From positions 1-7,175 of the forward strand of contig JAAEEL010000018.1 of NCBI GenBank assembly GCA_013415795.1: DNA of 7,175 bases. The letters are read 5' to 3'. Position 1 is the stretch's first letter; every line of letters starts with the position of its first letter. This document shows positions 1-6,202 of the stretch, one piece after another. The notes beneath the pieces were generated by a model. That model made no database searches. It had not been told where the DNA came from and saw only the letters and a list, made by a program, of their open reading frames with translations. Made by a program: the position numbers and the translations under genes. Source of the stretch: Methanocellales archaeon. Its GTDB lineage: Archaea > Halobacteriota > UBA148.

Positions 1-518
1 CTGGCTCCAACTATGCCAATTAGTGCACCTATTGAAGATAGGGCATCGCTCCTATGATGCCATGCATCCGCAAGCATTGCTGAACTTTCTATCCTTCTTG
101 CACCTTTTACGGTATAGCGATACATCCATTCCTTAACCAGAATAGAAATAATTGCTGCATATAGTGCAATAAGACCTGGCTTTGTGAACTCTACTAGGAT
201 AATCTTTCCGATAGCACCGTACCCAATAAATAGTGCAGTAAAAAATAATATGACAGCAAGAAACTTCGCTGTGACAGATTCTAACTTTTCATGACCATAG
301 GGGTGTGTTTCATCTTGTGGTTTGGAAGAAAGTTTTAAACCTATCATTACAGCTATTGTACTAACCATATCAGAAAGTGAATGAAAGCCATCTGCTACCA
401 TTGCACTGCTTTTACCAATAATTCCTGCAAAAATCTTGCCTAAAGATAAAACAAAATTTGTAATAAGTGTTATTCCAGAAATCCTCTGACCTATACGGTT
501 TCTATCATCTAGATCCAT
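1..518 (-). CDS. Cation diffusion facilitator (CDF) family metal transporter, N-terminal part, cut by the window edge
   Basis: Translating the minus strand from the ATG at 516-518 gives 172 codons with no stop before the window edge, so the C-terminus is missing. The protein begins MDLDDRNRIGQRISG and has hydrophobic segments at about residues 15-35, 39-62, 84-108 and 115-130, with the next starting near 157. CDF hallmarks are visible: ADGFHSLSD in TM2 (H46, D50), the loop DETHPYGHEKLE (69-80), and HHRSD in TM5 (H154, D158). In the family these TM2 and TM5 His/Asp pairs form the transport metal site, and members export divalent cations (Zn, Fe, Mn, Co or Cd) across the cytoplasmic membrane in exchange for protons. 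The metal cannot be decided from the sequence; an HxxxD/HxxxD set is common in zinc-type members. The cytoplasmic C-terminal domain lies beyond the window. An in-frame stop lies 21-24 nt upstream of the ATG, and a GGCGG is suitably placed as ribosome site, so the start is secure. Confidence 0.93.
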   Translation of the reverse strand, partial: MDLDDRNRIGQRISGITLITNFVLSLGKIFAGIIGKSSAMVADGFHSLSDMVSTIAVMIGLKLSSKPQDETHPYGHEKLESVTAKFLAVILFFTALFIGYGAIGKIILVEFTKPGLIALYAAIISILVKEWMYRYTVKGARRIESSAMLADAWHHRSDALSSIGALIGIVGA

Positions 519-544
519 ATCAATCCGCCCATATACAGATTAAC
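519..544 (-). promoter_or_regulatory. Possible RNA hairpin abutting the CDF start codon
   Basis: On the transcript strand, GTTAATCTG and CGGATTGAT can pair as a 9-bp stem with three G-U wobbles around an 8-nt loop, TATATGGG. The 3' arm ends directly before the ATG. The purine-rich GGGCGG that would serve as ribosome site is split between loop and stem, so folding could limit translation. This is seen by eye only; no known riboswitch was recognised. The wobble pairs and short length make it a weak call. Confidence 0.25.
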
Positions 545-750
545 CAGCACTATCTTAACTTGGATTTGTCTTTTCAAGCACCTAATGAAATGCTTTTTAG
601 ATTCATTCTTTTTAAGTTCAATAGCAACCATCCATATAAAAATTTTTTTACCAATTTTGATGTCACGGGTAGGAAGATATTTTTAGAAAGCTGGCAGAAA
701 AGTCCACCAAAGGCTATGCTTTCAGTCGTTAATTATTTCACAATCTGACT
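545..750. other. AT-rich spacer between the CDF gene and the thioredoxin gene, no gene seen
   Basis: This stretch lies upstream of the CDF gene and downstream of the thioredoxin stop. On the minus strand around 634-650 there is a T-run followed by ATATGG. It could end the thioredoxin transcript or serve as a distant TATA element for the CDF gene, which would imply a leader of roughly 90 nt. No closer TATA element is evident for the CDF gene. No convincing small gene was found on either strand. Confidence 0.4.
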
Positions 751-1398
751 TCAAACCAACAAGCTATCTATCACAACTTTGAGTACATCGAATCCAGGAG
801 TTTGTGTATGTGAAGATCCTAGATGCAAGTATCTGATAACTCCAGTATCATCAATGATATATATTGTTGGTACAACCTTTACGTTGTAAATTTGTTGAAT
901 TTGAGAATTAGAGCCTATCAATATTGGCCATTTTATATCCCATTCTTTTGCAAAAAAATCCAGATAATTAACTGTAACCTCGGGTTCCCGAATGTGGATG
1001 GATAGGAATTTCATCCGTTTGCCATATTGTTCATGGAGCGGTAATAAGTCATCGTGGATAGAAGTTATACATGCCCCACATTCTGTCGAAAAAAAGTCCA
1101 ACAGAACAACCTTGCCCCTGTAATCGCTGAGCTTTATGTTGTCCCCACTTATCGCATCCGTCAGATTAAAATCGGGTGCAAGAAGTAGTGTTTGTGTGGA
1201 TCTTGGTTTTGTGTTAGGAGTGTGCATAGGCGTTGAGGAGACGGGTGTTGGTGTTGCTACTGGTGTTGGTTTTTGTGTGATAGTTGGTGTAGGATCCGGA
1301 GTGTGCTCTTGAGTGGATACACATCCTGAAAATCCCATAGTTGCTATAGCTCCTACAAATGCGAGAGACTTGAGGAACTCGCGCCTTCCGATATTCAT
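751..1398 (-). CDS. Tat-exported lipoprotein thioredoxin-like protein (TlpA/AhpC-TSA-like)
   Basis: The 215-aa product starts MNIGRREFLKSLAF. It has a twin-arginine motif (R5, R6, then FLK), a hydrophobic stretch to about residue 22 and a lipobox-like FSGC ending at Cys26, so it is probably exported folded by Tat and lipid-anchored outside the membrane. Residues 30-70 form a Thr/Pro-rich linker (repeats of TPTP type) that would hold the domain off the membrane. From about 74 (APDFNLTDAISG) to the end is a thioredoxin fold of the TlpA/peroxiredoxin-like group, with the redox pair Cys-Gly-Ala-Cys at 107-110 and the cis-proline motif VVPT around residue 177. The usual Trp before the first Cys is Glu here. 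Likely role: disulfide reduction or exchange in an extracytoplasmic protein; the partner is unknown. A longer frame opens with TTG at 1405-1407, but the ATG at 1396-1398 gives a standard Tat N-terminus and fits the TATA spacing for a leaderless message. It appears to be a single-gene unit. Confidence 0.88.
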   Translation of the reverse strand: MNIGRREFLKSLAFVGAIATMGFSGCVSTQEHTPDPTPTITQKPTPVATPTPVSSTPMHTPNTKPRSTQTLLLAPDFNLTDAISGDNIKLSDYRGKVVLLDFFSTECGACITSIHDDLLPLHEQYGKRMKFLSIHIREPEVTVNYLDFFAKEWDIKWPILIGSNSQIQQIYNVKVVPTIYIIDDTGVIRYLHLGSSHTQTPGFDVLKVVIDSLLV

Positions 1399-1419
1399 AA
1401 TTAACAATTGTTAAGTATG
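1396..1419. promoter_or_regulatory. Near-perfect palindrome overlapping the thioredoxin start codon, candidate operator
   Basis: The inner 14 bp, TTAACAATTGTTAA (1401-1414), are a perfect palindrome. Adding the flanks gives a 24-bp element in which 11 of 12 base pairs are symmetric, the only mismatch being A1400 versus G1415. Its left end is the start codon itself (CAT on the plus strand). It sits between the TATA-like element and the start of translation, where a bound dimeric repressor would block transcription. The cognate regulator is not in the window. Confidence 0.45.
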
Positions 1420-1437
1420 TATTTAATGATATATCAA
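1419..1437 (-). promoter_or_regulatory. TATA-type promoter element of the thioredoxin gene
   Basis: The minus strand reads TTGATATATCATTAAATAC here. The TTAAATA core is centred about 26-28 nt upstream of the ATG at 1398, the normal archaeal TATA-to-start distance for a leaderless transcript, and no Shine-Dalgarno sequence precedes that ATG. The region also contains the 10-bp palindrome TGATATATCA (1427-1436), so part of it could be regulator binding rather than TBP binding. Confidence 0.45.
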
Positions 1438-1447
1438 ACTTTTGATA
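1432..1447. repeat. Inverted repeat TATCAAA-CT-TTTGATA upstream of the thioredoxin promoter
   Basis: Two perfect 7-bp arms are separated by 2 bp. The repeat overlaps the upstream edge of the TATA-like element and lies about 13 bp beyond the start-codon palindrome. Short-spacer AT-rich palindromes of this sort are typical sites for dimeric winged-helix regulators in archaea. An activator position (upstream of TATA) or a second operator half are both possible. Confidence 0.35.
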
Positions 1448-1732
1448 GCGAAAATTCCTACCTAATATCCCTTAAAACCTAAAATAGGGCTTTTCATACT
1501 TCGGTCATCTAAAGCGTTTTTCTTAATGTTATTCTTGGCTGAAATGATGGTAAAAAGGCTATTTTATTTGGGGTTTAGTTATTACGGCAAGGAAATATCA
1601 ACGTCTTACAGTCTTCTATTAAGGTAGATATCCGAAAGCACCTATTTTGGAGATTTTGATTTGATTATCTCTCTCCTTCTTAAATATTAAATTAAATAAA
1701 GCATACCCAATAATAGCTGTACTTGATATCCC
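1448..1732. other. Non-coding AT-rich region between the thioredoxin gene and the HAD phosphatase gene
   Basis: With the palindromes on its left, this is part of a 334-bp gap without a gene. The longest open stretch I found is a 33-codon plus-strand frame (1526-1627) with no recognisable motif and no ribosome site. The right end is very AT-rich (1680-1700) and could serve as a loose T-rich termination zone for the leftward phosphatase transcript. No tRNA, repeat array or mobile-element remnant was recognised. Confidence 0.5.
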
Positions 1733-2380
1733 TCAAATATATCTTAAGACGTCTCTGAGGTCATATATAACAACAGATGCATGCTTTGACAGTAAAGGAT
1801 CCGGATCAAATGCAATTCCCAAGCCTGCACAATTCAAAAACTCGGCGTCATACTGGCTATCGCCCACAGCAACACATTTTGAAAGGGGGATATTTAGCTC
1901 TTGTACAAATTGCTCTAGAGCCATATCTTTTCTTAAGACATTAACGTTGCAAATCTCTTCTCCTGTAAGGTAATCGTCATCATCAAAAACCAGGCCATTT
2001 GCCAACACATTTTCAATACCCAACCTATTTGCTACTTTTCTTGCCAGTATATCAAGTCCTCCGGTGACTATCGCGGTTTCAATGCCATCTTTCTTGATTT
2101 CCTTTATAACTTGCTCTGAATGAGGCATAAGCGTATAGTTAGATAGAATCTGCTCCATCTCGCCCATCGTTGGCTTAAGAGGGAGCCATAGGGCTGCGTC
2201 CTTTCGCATAAATTCAGCATAGCTTATTCTTCCCCCAAAATATTCTTCCTTATTCTTTTGTGCCTCATCCTTGGTACCAAAATATTGGTGCAGCGTACCC
2301 CAGGAATTTCTCTCTTTGACCAAGGTTCCGTCCATATCAAAAGCTATCAGACGGTACTTATTCGATGAATTGGATTCCAT
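1733..2380 (-). CDS. HAD-superfamily subclass IB hydrolase, phosphoserine phosphatase (SerB)-like
   Basis: The 215-aa soluble protein shows all four HAD motifs in order. Motif I is DMDGT (nucleophile D15, acid/base D17). Motif II is VTGG (T106). Motif III is the Lys in LRKDMA (K151). Motif IV is GDSQYD (D174, D178). The helical segment between motifs I and II (about 22-95) fits a C1-type IB cap. It resembles the archaeal phosphoserine-phosphatase-like group; the closest known reaction is dephosphorylation of O-phosphoserine, the last step of serine synthesis. Substrate is not certain: many of these archaeal proteins are only SerB-like, and motif II has Thr where SerB usually has Ser (SGG). 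The frame can be opened at a TTG (2405-2407), but I chose the ATG at 2378-2380: a TATA element at about 2416-2425 places the transcript start near 2394, and GAGTGAT sits 4-10 nt before this ATG. It is flanked by non-coding DNA on both sides, so it is probably monocistronic. Confidence 0.86.
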   Translation of the reverse strand: MESNSSNKYRLIAFDMDGTLVKERNSWGTLHQYFGTKDEAQKNKEEYFGGRISYAEFMRKDAALWLPLKPTMGEMEQILSNYTLMPHSEQVIKEIKKDGIETAIVTGGLDILARKVANRLGIENVLANGLVFDDDDYLTGEEICNVNVLRKDMALEQFVQELNIPLSKCVAVGDSQYDAEFLNCAGLGIAFDPDPLLSKHASVVIYDLRDVLRYI

Positions 2381-2415
2381 ATAATCACTCAATCCCGAAA
2401 AGGCCAAAGATTTTA

Positions 2416-2425
2416 GTTTAAATAT
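2416..2425 (-). promoter_or_regulatory. TATA box of the HAD phosphatase gene
   Basis: The minus strand reads ATATTTAAAC. Its centre is about 40 nt upstream of the ATG at 2380, which predicts a transcript start near 2394 and a leader of about 14 nt carrying the weak ribosome site GAGTGAT (2384-2390). The upstream TTG codon at 2405-2407 would then lie outside the transcript, which supports the shorter protein. Confidence 0.45.
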
Positions 2426-2511
2426 GGGTGGTCTTTAGCCATTTTTTCTTTTTTTGTTCGCACGAATAACAAAATCCAATTACCATAACATTTTTCCCTG
2501 TGAGGTATACT

Positions 2512-2540
2512 CAAAAGAAACTTATCAAAAATACGAAAAA
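2512..2540 (-). terminator. T-rich putative terminator of the trm-ACT-UPF0210-rnz transcript
   Basis: On the minus strand, about 80-110 nt beyond the RNase Z stop codon, there are closely spaced T runs of five, five, three and four. Archaeal RNA polymerase commonly stops at such oligo-T tracts without a hairpin. The next minus-strand promoter (for the HAD gene) begins about 90 nt further on, so termination here would separate the two units. Confidence 0.35.
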
Positions 2541-2607
2541 TCTCTATAAATCGCTAATTAATCAACTATAATCTTAGCACGAGAAAGGTCTGCTATCACT
2601 TGATAAT

Positions 2608-2631
2608 TCATCAGAACCCTAATCCTGATAA
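2608..2631 (-). repeat. Inverted repeat around the RNase Z stop codon
   Basis: On the minus strand, TTATCAG and CTGATGA can pair (seven pairs, one G-U) around a 10-nt loop that contains the TAG stop. It is not followed directly by a T run, so it may be a 3'-end structure or chance rather than a terminator. Confidence 0.2.
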
Positions 2632-3533
2632 GGTATCACGATTTCCATGAGTTCCTTGGCGATATGTGAATTTTTAAAGACCGACCTGGCCTCCATCAAG
2701 AGTGGTTTTGTATCCTCAGAATAACGTGAGCTGACATGCGTTAGCATGAGTTCTGCCACACAGGCTTTGGATGCTATTTCCGCTGCCTCCTTGGCCGTGG
2801 AGTGTTTTGCCTCGATTGCCCAGTCCAATAGGTCATGGGTTAATGTACCATCATGAACCAGCAAATCTGCATTTTTTGCTGCCTCAACTATCGTATCGAC
2901 AGGGCGGGTATCCCCTGTGTAGACAACTTTTCTTCCTCGGCGTGGAGGACCTACCACTTGAGAGGATTTAATTTCCTTTCCCCCAACGAAGATCGTCTTT
3001 CCGGAATGTAGTTTTGAGAACAAAGGTCCAGGTGGAACGCCGAGCTCGATGGCTCTCTCCCTGTCAAACTTACCCAATCGCTCCTTTTCTTCCAGCACAT
3101 AACCAAGACTTGGGATGCCATGATCGGTTTTTATCGCTTTGACCACATATTCGGACCTCTCAACGACATCTTCAGGTTGAAGTTCATATCCCTTGACTTC
3201 AAAGTTCAGCTTGTAATAACCCAGTGCTAGAAGTATATTGACGAACTCGTGAATCCAACGCGGACCATAGATGTGTAATGGCTCTGTTCTTCCTTGAAAT
3301 GACATCGTTTGTATTAAGCCAGGTATACCAAGAATGTGATCTGCGTGGTAATGAGTGATAAAAACGGATGTAAGGTTTTTCATCCCGGTCTTGGCCCTCA
3401 TCATCTGTTGTTGCGTACCTTCCCCGCAGTCGAAGAGAAGAAGCTCGCCTTTTCTGTTTATGATGATCGCAGAAGGGTTTCTGTTTGCCGTCGGAAGCGT
3501 TCCACCAGTTCCAAGAAAGGTTAATTTAAACAT
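2619..3533 (-). CDS. rnz: Ribonuclease Z (tRNA 3'-processing endonuclease)
   Basis: The 304-aa protein is full length for the short RNase Z form (about 300-310 aa). It is a zinc-dependent metallo-beta-lactamase-fold enzyme that cuts pre-tRNA just after the discriminator base so that CCA can be added. Visible signatures: start LTFLGTGGTLPTANRNPSA; FDCGEGTQQQMM (34-45); the metal motif THYHADH (H61, H63, D65, H66); DHG with H138; the loop VPPGPLFSKLHSG (166-178) typical of the family's substrate-handling region; VVYTGDTRP with D208; HDGT (227-230); KHSTAKEAAEIA with H244; and THVSSRYS with H266. All metal ligands and the catalytic Asp are present. It is the last gene of the four-gene cluster, 11 nt after the UPF0210 stop, where the stop codon merges with a GTGA that can act as ribosome site. 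Pairing with a tRNA methyltransferase in the same transcript fits a role in tRNA maturation. Confidence 0.97.
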   Translation of the reverse strand: MFKLTFLGTGGTLPTANRNPSAIIINRKGELLLFDCGEGTQQQMMRAKTGMKNLTSVFITHYHADHILGIPGLIQTMSFQGRTEPLHIYGPRWIHEFVNILLALGYYKLNFEVKGYELQPEDVVERSEYVVKAIKTDHGIPSLGYVLEEKERLGKFDRERAIELGVPPGPLFSKLHSGKTIFVGGKEIKSSQVVGPPRRGRKVVYTGDTRPVDTIVEAAKNADLLVHDGTLTHDLLDWAIEAKHSTAKEAAEIASKACVAELMLTHVSSRYSEDTKPLLMEARSVFKNSHIAKELMEIVIPYQD

Positions 3534-3544
3534 TTGGCGTCACT

Positions 3545-4909
3545 TTAGCCTGTCAAACTTTGTATTGGTGCCGGTATCCTGCCACCCCTAAGCACGAACT
3601 TTTCAGAGTGGAATTTTCCAACGGATAACACTGGCGACCTTCCGAGCAACCCACCAAACTCCACATAATCGCCCTCCTTGCCAGCGGGGATAATTCGCAC
3701 TCCTGTAGCCTTGTTATTGACAACACCTATGGCGCATTCATCTGCTATTATGGCAGATATCGTTTCCGACGTGGTATCTTTTGGCACCACCACCATATCC
3801 AAACCAACCGAGCAGACAGAAGTCATAGCTTCTAGCTTATCAAGGTTGATTGCCCCCACTTCGACGGCTTTTGCCATGCCATAATCTTCACTTACGGGGA
3901 TGAATGCACCGCTCAAGCCGCCCACATAGGAGGAGGCCATAGCACCACCCTTTTTTACGGCATCGGTTAGCAGTGATAAGGCTGCAGTGCTTCCATGAGT
4001 TCCACATCTTTCCAAGCCCATCGCCTCAAGTATGTTTGCGACAGAATCTCCCCTAATCGGGGAAGGAGCAAGTGATAAATCGATTATTCCAAATTTCACC
4101 CCAAGGCGAGATGCTATCTCCCTCCCCACTAACTCGCCGACGCGTGCTATCTTAAACGCGGTTCGCTTGATACTCTCTGCAAGAGTGCCCAGATCCGAAT
4201 TCTCTGCCTGCTCAACGACTGAACGTATGACGCCGGGACCAGATATGCCAACATTTATTACAGCCTCGGGCTCACCAGAGCCGTGAAAAGCCCCGGCCAT
4301 AAATGGATTGTCCGGCGGGGCATTCGCAAAGGTTACTAGCTTTGCACAGTTGATAGGTTTCTTAGATGCACTCTTGATGATCTTGCCCATCTTGATGACC
4401 GCATCCATGTTGATGCCGCTTTTGGTTGAAGCCACATTTACAGAGGAACAAACGGTCTCCGTTTCAGTCAAAGCCTTGGGAATAGAATTGATTAAAGCCG
4501 TAGAACCTCCAGTAAAGCCCTTGTGAACCATGGCAGAATATCCACCAATGAAGTCAATGCCCACGAATTTTGCTGCCGAGTCCATGGATTTAGCAATTTG
4601 AACTCCTGCGACCGTAGCATCATCTTCGGACATGTTCGCTACAAAGGCATCGATCAACGTTGCTATCGGAGTGACTGCAACTCTCTTGTTAACTATGGGA
4701 ATGCCGTACTTGGACTCTATTGAATCTGCTTCGGGAACCAGTTGATTTGCTGTGGTTACAATTTTATCATGTATGCGTTGGCTGACGACGTCAACATCAT
4801 CGCTTGCGCATCCTTGGAGATTGATTCCAAGCGTGACAGTACGTATATCTAAATTTTCGACTGCGATCATTCTGATGGTTTCAAGAATCTCTTCTGTGCT
4901 GAATAACAT
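3545..4909 (-). CDS. UPF0210 / DUF711 family protein (PFL-like fold), function unknown
   Basis: The 454-aa product matches the family length of about 450. Family blocks recognised by eye: LDIRTVTLGINL (20-31), FANAPPDNPFMAGAFHG (194-210) followed by GEPEAVINVGISGPGV (212-227), RVGELVGREIASRLGV (256-271) leading into GIIDLSLAPSP (274-284) and GDSVANILEAMGLE (287-300), MASSYVGGLSGAFIPVSEDY (324-343), and CSVGLDMV (366-373). Members have a pyruvate-formate-lyase-like barrel fold, but no activity is established and no glycyl-radical activator is encoded nearby. No signal peptide or membrane segment is seen. Family members are commonly encoded beside a small ACT protein, exactly as here: the ACT gene ends 7 nt upstream, suggesting coupled translation and possibly a regulator-enzyme pair. 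A longer frame opens at a GTG (4970-4972) inside the ACT gene, but homology starts at the ATG 4907-4909, with GGGTGTGA just upstream, so I use that. Confidence 0.93.
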   Translation of the reverse strand: MLFSTEEILETIRMIAVENLDIRTVTLGINLQGCASDDVDVVSQRIHDKIVTTANQLVPEADSIESKYGIPIVNKRVAVTPIATLIDAFVANMSEDDATVAGVQIAKSMDSAAKFVGIDFIGGYSAMVHKGFTGGSTALINSIPKALTETETVCSSVNVASTKSGINMDAVIKMGKIIKSASKKPINCAKLVTFANAPPDNPFMAGAFHGSGEPEAVINVGISGPGVIRSVVEQAENSDLGTLAESIKRTAFKIARVGELVGREIASRLGVKFGIIDLSLAPSPIRGDSVANILEAMGLERCGTHGSTAALSLLTDAVKKGGAMASSYVGGLSGAFIPVSEDYGMAKAVEVGAINLDKLEAMTSVCSVGLDMVVVPKDTTSETISAIIADECAIGVVNNKATGVRIIPAGKEGDYVEFGGLLGRSPVLSVGKFHSEKFVLRGGRIPAPIQSLTG

Positions 4910-4916
4910 GAAAGGC

Positions 4917-5189
4917 TCACACCCTATGCATGTATTTGAATATGTTCTCGTGCTGTACCGTAATTCGAACACCTTGCTTGGCCCCAGCTTTGTTTAGCTT
5001 ACCTTGGAGCTCTGTAATATCTGCACCCCTGAGGTCAACAATCATGATCATTGTGAAAAGGTCCTGCAAGACCGTCTGGCTCAGGTCCTCGATGTTGATG
5101 TTCATATCAGCAAGGACATTGGTGATTGTTGCGATGATACCAGGGTGATCGGCACCATTTACCGTGATTACAGCCCTTTCTTTTTCCAT
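4917..5189 (-). CDS. ACT domain-containing protein, UPF0237 family
   Basis: The protein is about 90 aa and is a single ACT domain: RAVITVNGADHPGIIATITN forms strand 1 and the ligand-turn Gly, followed by VLADMNINIEDLSQTVLQD, the strand FTMIMIVDL, and a second helix ITELQGKLNKAGAK. ACT domains are small regulatory modules that often bind amino acids at dimer interfaces; this family's ligand is unknown. It is almost certainly the partner of the UPF0210 protein that follows after 7 nt. Two starts are possible. The outer ATG (5193-5195) overlaps the methyltransferase stop in an ATGA arrangement. The inner ATG (5187-5189) has GAGGT exactly 6 nt upstream, whereas that GAGGT directly abuts the outer ATG. 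I therefore prefer the inner start, giving MEKERAVITV. The difference is two residues. Confidence 0.92.
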   Translation of the reverse strand: MEKERAVITVNGADHPGIIATITNVLADMNINIEDLSQTVLQDLFTMIMIVDLRGADITELQGKLNKAGAKQGVRITVQHENIFKYMHRV

Positions 5190-5191
5190 AC

Positions 5192-6202
5192 TCATACCTC
5201 ACTTTTCTTTTGTAATACGATGATATGTCGAGTTAAGCTCCTGTGGACACGCTGCTGGTGTCTCTCTATAACGACGAATCCGGCTTCATCAGCAAGTTTG
5301 TCTAAGGGTACTTGTGATACTATGACCGCCTTTTTATTCTTTTTCAACACCCTATACATTTCCCTCAACGAATCATGATACAGATTCTCCAAAGATCTGG
5401 CTTGTATCAAAGCAGATCTGCCGTATGGAAGATCTGTGACTACCGCGTCCACTTTTTCGCTCTTTAAGGGGGTTTCACATGCATCTCCAACTATTAGCAT
5501 ACCATCTACGCCATAATACTTTAGGTTAAGGTTCGTACCGAGCACCATTTTTTGCTGGACATCCATGCCAACACATTGGGCATCAATCAATGCGGCCTCT
5601 ATTAGGATGCCTCCGGTTCCACAGAACGGATCTATCAATATTCCATCGCTCAAGGATGAGATGTTAACCAAAGCACGTGCAACTCTTGGCAATAAAACTC
5701 CAGGATGGAAAAATGGCCTCTGATGAGGTCTTCTAAATTCATATTGACCCCTATCTACTGATTCGATCAGTCGACCGAAAACACATTTGTTCCCAGTAAG
5801 CACTAGACGAAAAATGACATCTGGGTTGTCCAGATCCACACGATATCCTTTTTTGTGGATGATAGCACCCACCTCTTTCTCCAGCGCTGTAGAGCTTAGA
5901 CCTGCACTCTTAATGTTTTTGACTCTGATGCAGAACGTTCTGCCCTTTATACCAAGGTCGGCTGTGCTGACTAATCGCAGGATGGATTTGATGTTTGCCT
6001 GACAAACGAAAAGCACATCCAGTATATGATGAGTCATAGCAAGACGATTCGCAATTGGGGGAAATTCTGGTACGTCGACTAGGAGCAACTGGTCCATGAA
6101 TGCGACTTCCCTAAAATTAACATTCAAGGATTCCAGACATGCAATAGCCTCTGCTCTTGGCAGCGTGGCATGTTCTCCTGAGAGTTCGAATGCGATATTC
6201 AT
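5192..6202 (-). CDS. tRNA (guanine(10)-N2)-dimethyltransferase, archaeal TrmG10 type
   Basis: This 336-aa archaeal enzyme uses S-adenosylmethionine to methylate N2 of G10 in tRNA, forming m2G and m2,2G. The N-terminal region (about 1-60, starting MNIAFELSGEHATLPRAEA) and a THUMP RNA-binding domain (about 60-150) precede a short linker with RRPHQRPFFHPGVLLPRVAR (157-176). The Rossmann methyltransferase domain follows: motif I DPFCGTGG (191-198), the acidic end of strand 2 at VGMD (D214), VGDA (D240), and the catalytic motif IV TDLPYGRS (256-263), a DLPY variant of the D/N-PPY motif of N-methyltransferases. Domain order and length match the family. It is the first gene of the leftward four-gene cluster; its stop lies 2 nt from (or overlaps) the ACT gene start, and the trailing GAGGT inside its last codons is the ACT ribosome site. 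It has no clear ribosome site of its own; a TATA-like ATATTATC around 6230-6238 suggests a very short leader. Confidence 0.94.
   Translation of the reverse strand: MNIAFELSGEHATLPRAEAIACLESLNVNFREVAFMDQLLLVDVPEFPPIANRLAMTHHILDVLFVCQANIKSILRLVSTADLGIKGRTFCIRVKNIKSAGLSSTALEKEVGAIIHKKGYRVDLDNPDVIFRLVLTGNKCVFGRLIESVDRGQYEFRRPHQRPFFHPGVLLPRVARALVNISSLSDGILIDPFCGTGGILIEAALIDAQCVGMDVQQKMVLGTNLNLKYYGVDGMLIVGDACETPLKSEKVDAVVTDLPYGRSALIQARSLENLYHDSLREMYRVLKKNKKAVIVSQVPLDKLADEAGFVVIERHQQRVHRSLTRHIIVLQKKSEV

Noticed and set aside
467..748. Plus-strand 93-codon open frame next to the CDF gene
   Set aside because: It starts inside the well-supported CDF gene on the other strand, has no ribosome site and no recognisable domain, and its composition follows the AT-rich spacer. 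It is most likely a chance frame.
1399..1407. TTG start of the thioredoxin-like protein adding three residues
   Set aside because: The ATG three codons later gives a standard Tat signal start and fits the TATA distance; no ribosome site supports the TTG.
1526..1627. 33-codon plus-strand frame in the spacer upstream of the thioredoxin gene
   Set aside because: It has no ribosome site, no TATA element at the right distance and no recognisable motif. The length is expected by chance in AT-rich DNA.
2381..2407. TTG start of the HAD phosphatase adding nine residues
   Set aside because: The predicted transcript start lies downstream of the TTG, and a weak ribosome site precedes the ATG at 2378-2380.
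2408..2618. Search for a small gene or RNA between the HAD gene and rnz
   Set aside because: Only frames of about 17-22 codons exist here on the minus strand, none with a convincing start. The region is explained by a promoter and a T-rich termination zone.
4910..4972. N-terminal extension of the UPF0210 protein from a GTG inside the ACT gene
   Set aside because: The 21 extra residues read an alternative frame of the ACT gene and do not resemble the family. Family similarity and length fit the ATG at 4907-4909.
3336..5378. Several plus-strand open frames of 60-124 codons opposite rnz, UPF0210, ACT and the methyltransferase
   Set aside because: All lie antisense to conserved, clearly coding genes, have no domain features and are explained as shadow frames.
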